DNA from: Halohasta litchfieldiae
GTDB taxonomy: Archaea > Halobacteriota > Halobacteria > Halobacteriales > Haloferacaceae
Length of the DNA stretch: 64,000 nt
NCBI RefSeq assembly: GCF_002788215.1
Contig: NZ_CP024845.1
Coordinates: forward strand, 124,001 to 188,000
Direction: 5' to 3'
Shown here: positions 63,185 through 64,000 of the stretch, piece after piece
Position numbering within the stretch: the first letter of the stretch is position 1
Layout: each line of letters begins with the position of its first letter
The notes under the pieces: generated by a model
Told to the model about the DNA's origin: nothing
The model's database searches: none
The model's input: only the letters and a program-made list of their open reading frames with translations
Program-made: the position numbers and the translations under genes

Positions 63185-63730
63185 CTATGCGCGTCCCCGA
63201 ATGAGGTCAACTAATAGTTGGGCTCGTTCGGTATCTTTGATTCTGCGAACGGTCTCACTGGGCGAATACTTCTCTTTGTAATCCAGAATACCATTTCCAT
63301 GCTGTCTTGACACAGCATCTTCCAAGTCAAGAACCGCTTCCCATCGGACTGGGAGGTGCCACTCAGGGACCCTTGGGTCAATTTTTTCATCTTCGTTTTG
63401 GATTTCTTGACCATTGAATGGGCCGACTACACGACCGGTTGCGCAGTACCCTTTTCGGTTGACGTATGCGATGAGTTGGTCACCAATCGACGGCTCCTCT
63501 AACTGACTTCCCCATTGGTCATAATCCCCATACGCTGCAGCAACACCTTGGTAAAGTGCTTCTGTTCCGTCCTCTCCTTCCGGGAAATGCTGCTTATTTG
63601 TGTTCCAAATATAACACTGAGATTTATCTAATTTGTGTCTCAGCGCCTTATTACAGACTTGAGATATGTTTATTCCCTCTTCTTTTGCTTGCTCGTGTAT
63701 ATTGTCGTCAAGGTTGATTGTTGTTCTCAT
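63185..63730 (-). CDS. Ribbon-helix-helix protein with C-terminal EVE/PUA-like domain
   Basis: 181 aa. Residues 1-35 (MRTTINLDDNIHEQAKEEGI...) are a classic RHH/CcdA-like DNA-binding unit. Residues about 38-181 (YIWNTNKQHF, SIGDQLIAYVNRKGYCATGRVVGPFN, WHLPVRWEAVLDLEDAVS) resemble EVE/PUA-like folds that read modified bases, by strand pattern only. It is AT-rich. The fusion suggests a regulator or defence-associated protein; the second domain call is tentative. A TATA-like ATTTAATT precedes the start by about 30 bp. Confidence 0.6.
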   Translation of the reverse strand: MRTTINLDDNIHEQAKEEGINISQVCNKALRHKLDKSQCYIWNTNKQHFPEGEDGTEALYQGVAAAYGDYDQWGSQLEEPSIGDQLIAYVNRKGYCATGRVVGPFNGQEIQNEDEKIDPRVPEWHLPVRWEAVLDLEDAVSRQHGNGILDYKEKYSPSETVRRIKDTERAQLLVDLIRGRA

Positions 63731-63764
63731 CTACTATATTCGATGGTCTACAATAAATTAAAAC

Positions 63765-63793
63765 TTATGCATAGCAGAAGCATTAGTGCATAA
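63765..63793. promoter_or_regulatory. Candidate operator upstream of the RHH gene
   Basis: TTATGCA (63765-63771) and TGCATAA (63787-63793) are a perfect 7-bp inverted repeat with 15 bp between, immediately upstream of the TATA region of the RHH gene. RHH proteins commonly bind such sites to repress their own promoters. Confidence 0.4.
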
Positions 63794-63898
63794 TTATGGC
63801 CCAAGTGTGTTCACCTATTGATTTCCCTATTATCAGAATAACAATCTTAAATTGGTGAAATTAATCAAAACTTATCGTAGGGGTAGATAGAATTTGTA

Positions 63899-64000
63899 TC
63901 ACGATTGTGTAAGGCGTTTGGCTGAGTGTATACTCCACTCATCGTGATTCTGTTCAGCATAGGCACCCATCTTTTCAAAATACGGAGAGGTGTAGAGATA
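63899..64000 (-). CDS. C-terminal end of an unknown protein (rest outside window)
   Basis: 33 codons are open on the minus strand from the window edge to a TGA at 63899-63901; the visible end includes SPYFEKMGAYAEQNHDEW and ends SAKRLTQS. Amino-acid composition looks coding and the frame is clean. The start lies beyond base 64000. The protein family cannot be judged from this tail. Confidence 0.45.
   Translation of the reverse strand, partial: YLYTSPYFEKMGAYAEQNHDEWSIHSAKRLTQS

Noticed and set aside
63898..63948. ATCACGAT/ATCGTGAT plus GAGTG/CACTC inverted repeats
   Set aside because: The arms fall within the end of a minus-strand coding frame and the loop is uneven, so a chance palindrome is likely.
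1..64000. tRNA, rRNA, CRISPR arrays, insertion sequences
   Set aside because: No cloverleaf-like T-arm/anticodon pattern, no rRNA signatures, no regularly spaced repeats and no transposase was seen on reading; a covariance-model scan would be decisive for tRNAs.

Overview
The window is haloarchaeal chromosomal DNA. The supporting features are high GC with strong third-position bias, very acidic proteins, archaeal informational genes (Rpb4/RpoF, L7Ae, S28e, L24e, L21e, GatE, FEN-1, archease, RtcB, KsgA), an HTH-10/bacterio-opsin-activator regulator, many zinc micro-proteins, and many genes with a TATA-like box about 25-30 bp upstream of the start codon, which is typical of leaderless haloarchaeal transcripts. 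A relative of the Halorubraceae is plausible, but the genus cannot be fixed from sequence alone. I saw no rRNA, tRNA, CRISPR array or insertion sequence.

Layout. 1-8.7 kb: a salactin/MreB-like actin missing its extreme N-terminus, an alpha/beta hydrolase, YlbF, a Walker-A-less RecA/KaiC-like protein, an SLC13-type permease with RCK_C domains, a hybrid sensor kinase and two small enzymes. 8.7-15.5 kb: a starch/glycogen locus with a 1511-aa protein holding two GH15 modules, divergent from a GH13 amylase; neither has a signal peptide. 15.6-26 kb: DnaJ, an isolated N-terminal ANL-ligase-like domain, an ABC exporter, small membrane and zinc micro-proteins, two methyltransferases, a cold-shock protein, a PQQ-type sugar dehydrogenase and a VOC dioxygenase. 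26-36 kb: GNAT, FEN-1, a divergent Rnl3-type RNA ligase and its PIN partner, BolA, FumC, GatE, and a Tat lipoprotein with a DUF3494 (ice-binding-like) domain and a poly-Asp tract. 36-49 kb: a MaoC hydratase, the L7Ae-S28e-L24e-Ndk operon with a strongly folded leader, glycerate kinase facing a GntP permease, an Old Yellow Enzyme, a ribose-1-phosphate kinase/ribose-1,5-bisphosphate isomerase pair, a Bat-type regulator and a two-gene (split) MetE. 49-57 kb: the L21e-RpoF-DUF655-KsgA-MscS-HemK operon, then archease and RtcB. 57-62.3 kb: an envelope-glycan-like cluster (flippase-like, alkaline-phosphatase-superfamily enzyme, two glycosyltransferases) and a zinc-ribbon protein with a (GPS)n tail.

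62.3-64 kb is visibly AT-richer and looks like accessory DNA. It holds an orphan ORF, a small frameshifted gene, a ribbon-helix-helix protein with a long C-terminal domain behind a candidate operator, and the tail of another gene leaving the window.

Functional links: two unrelated RNA-ligation systems lie within 30 kb (Rnl3+PIN partner; RtcB+archease). The GH15/GH13 pair would release glucose from cytoplasmic or imported glucan. The R1P kinase and R15P isomerase form the core of the haloarchaeal pentose-bisphosphate nucleoside-salvage route. A window-wide DNA-level signal is the extreme abundance of the palindrome GTCGAC in coding and intergenic DNA, which stops at the AT-rich right end.
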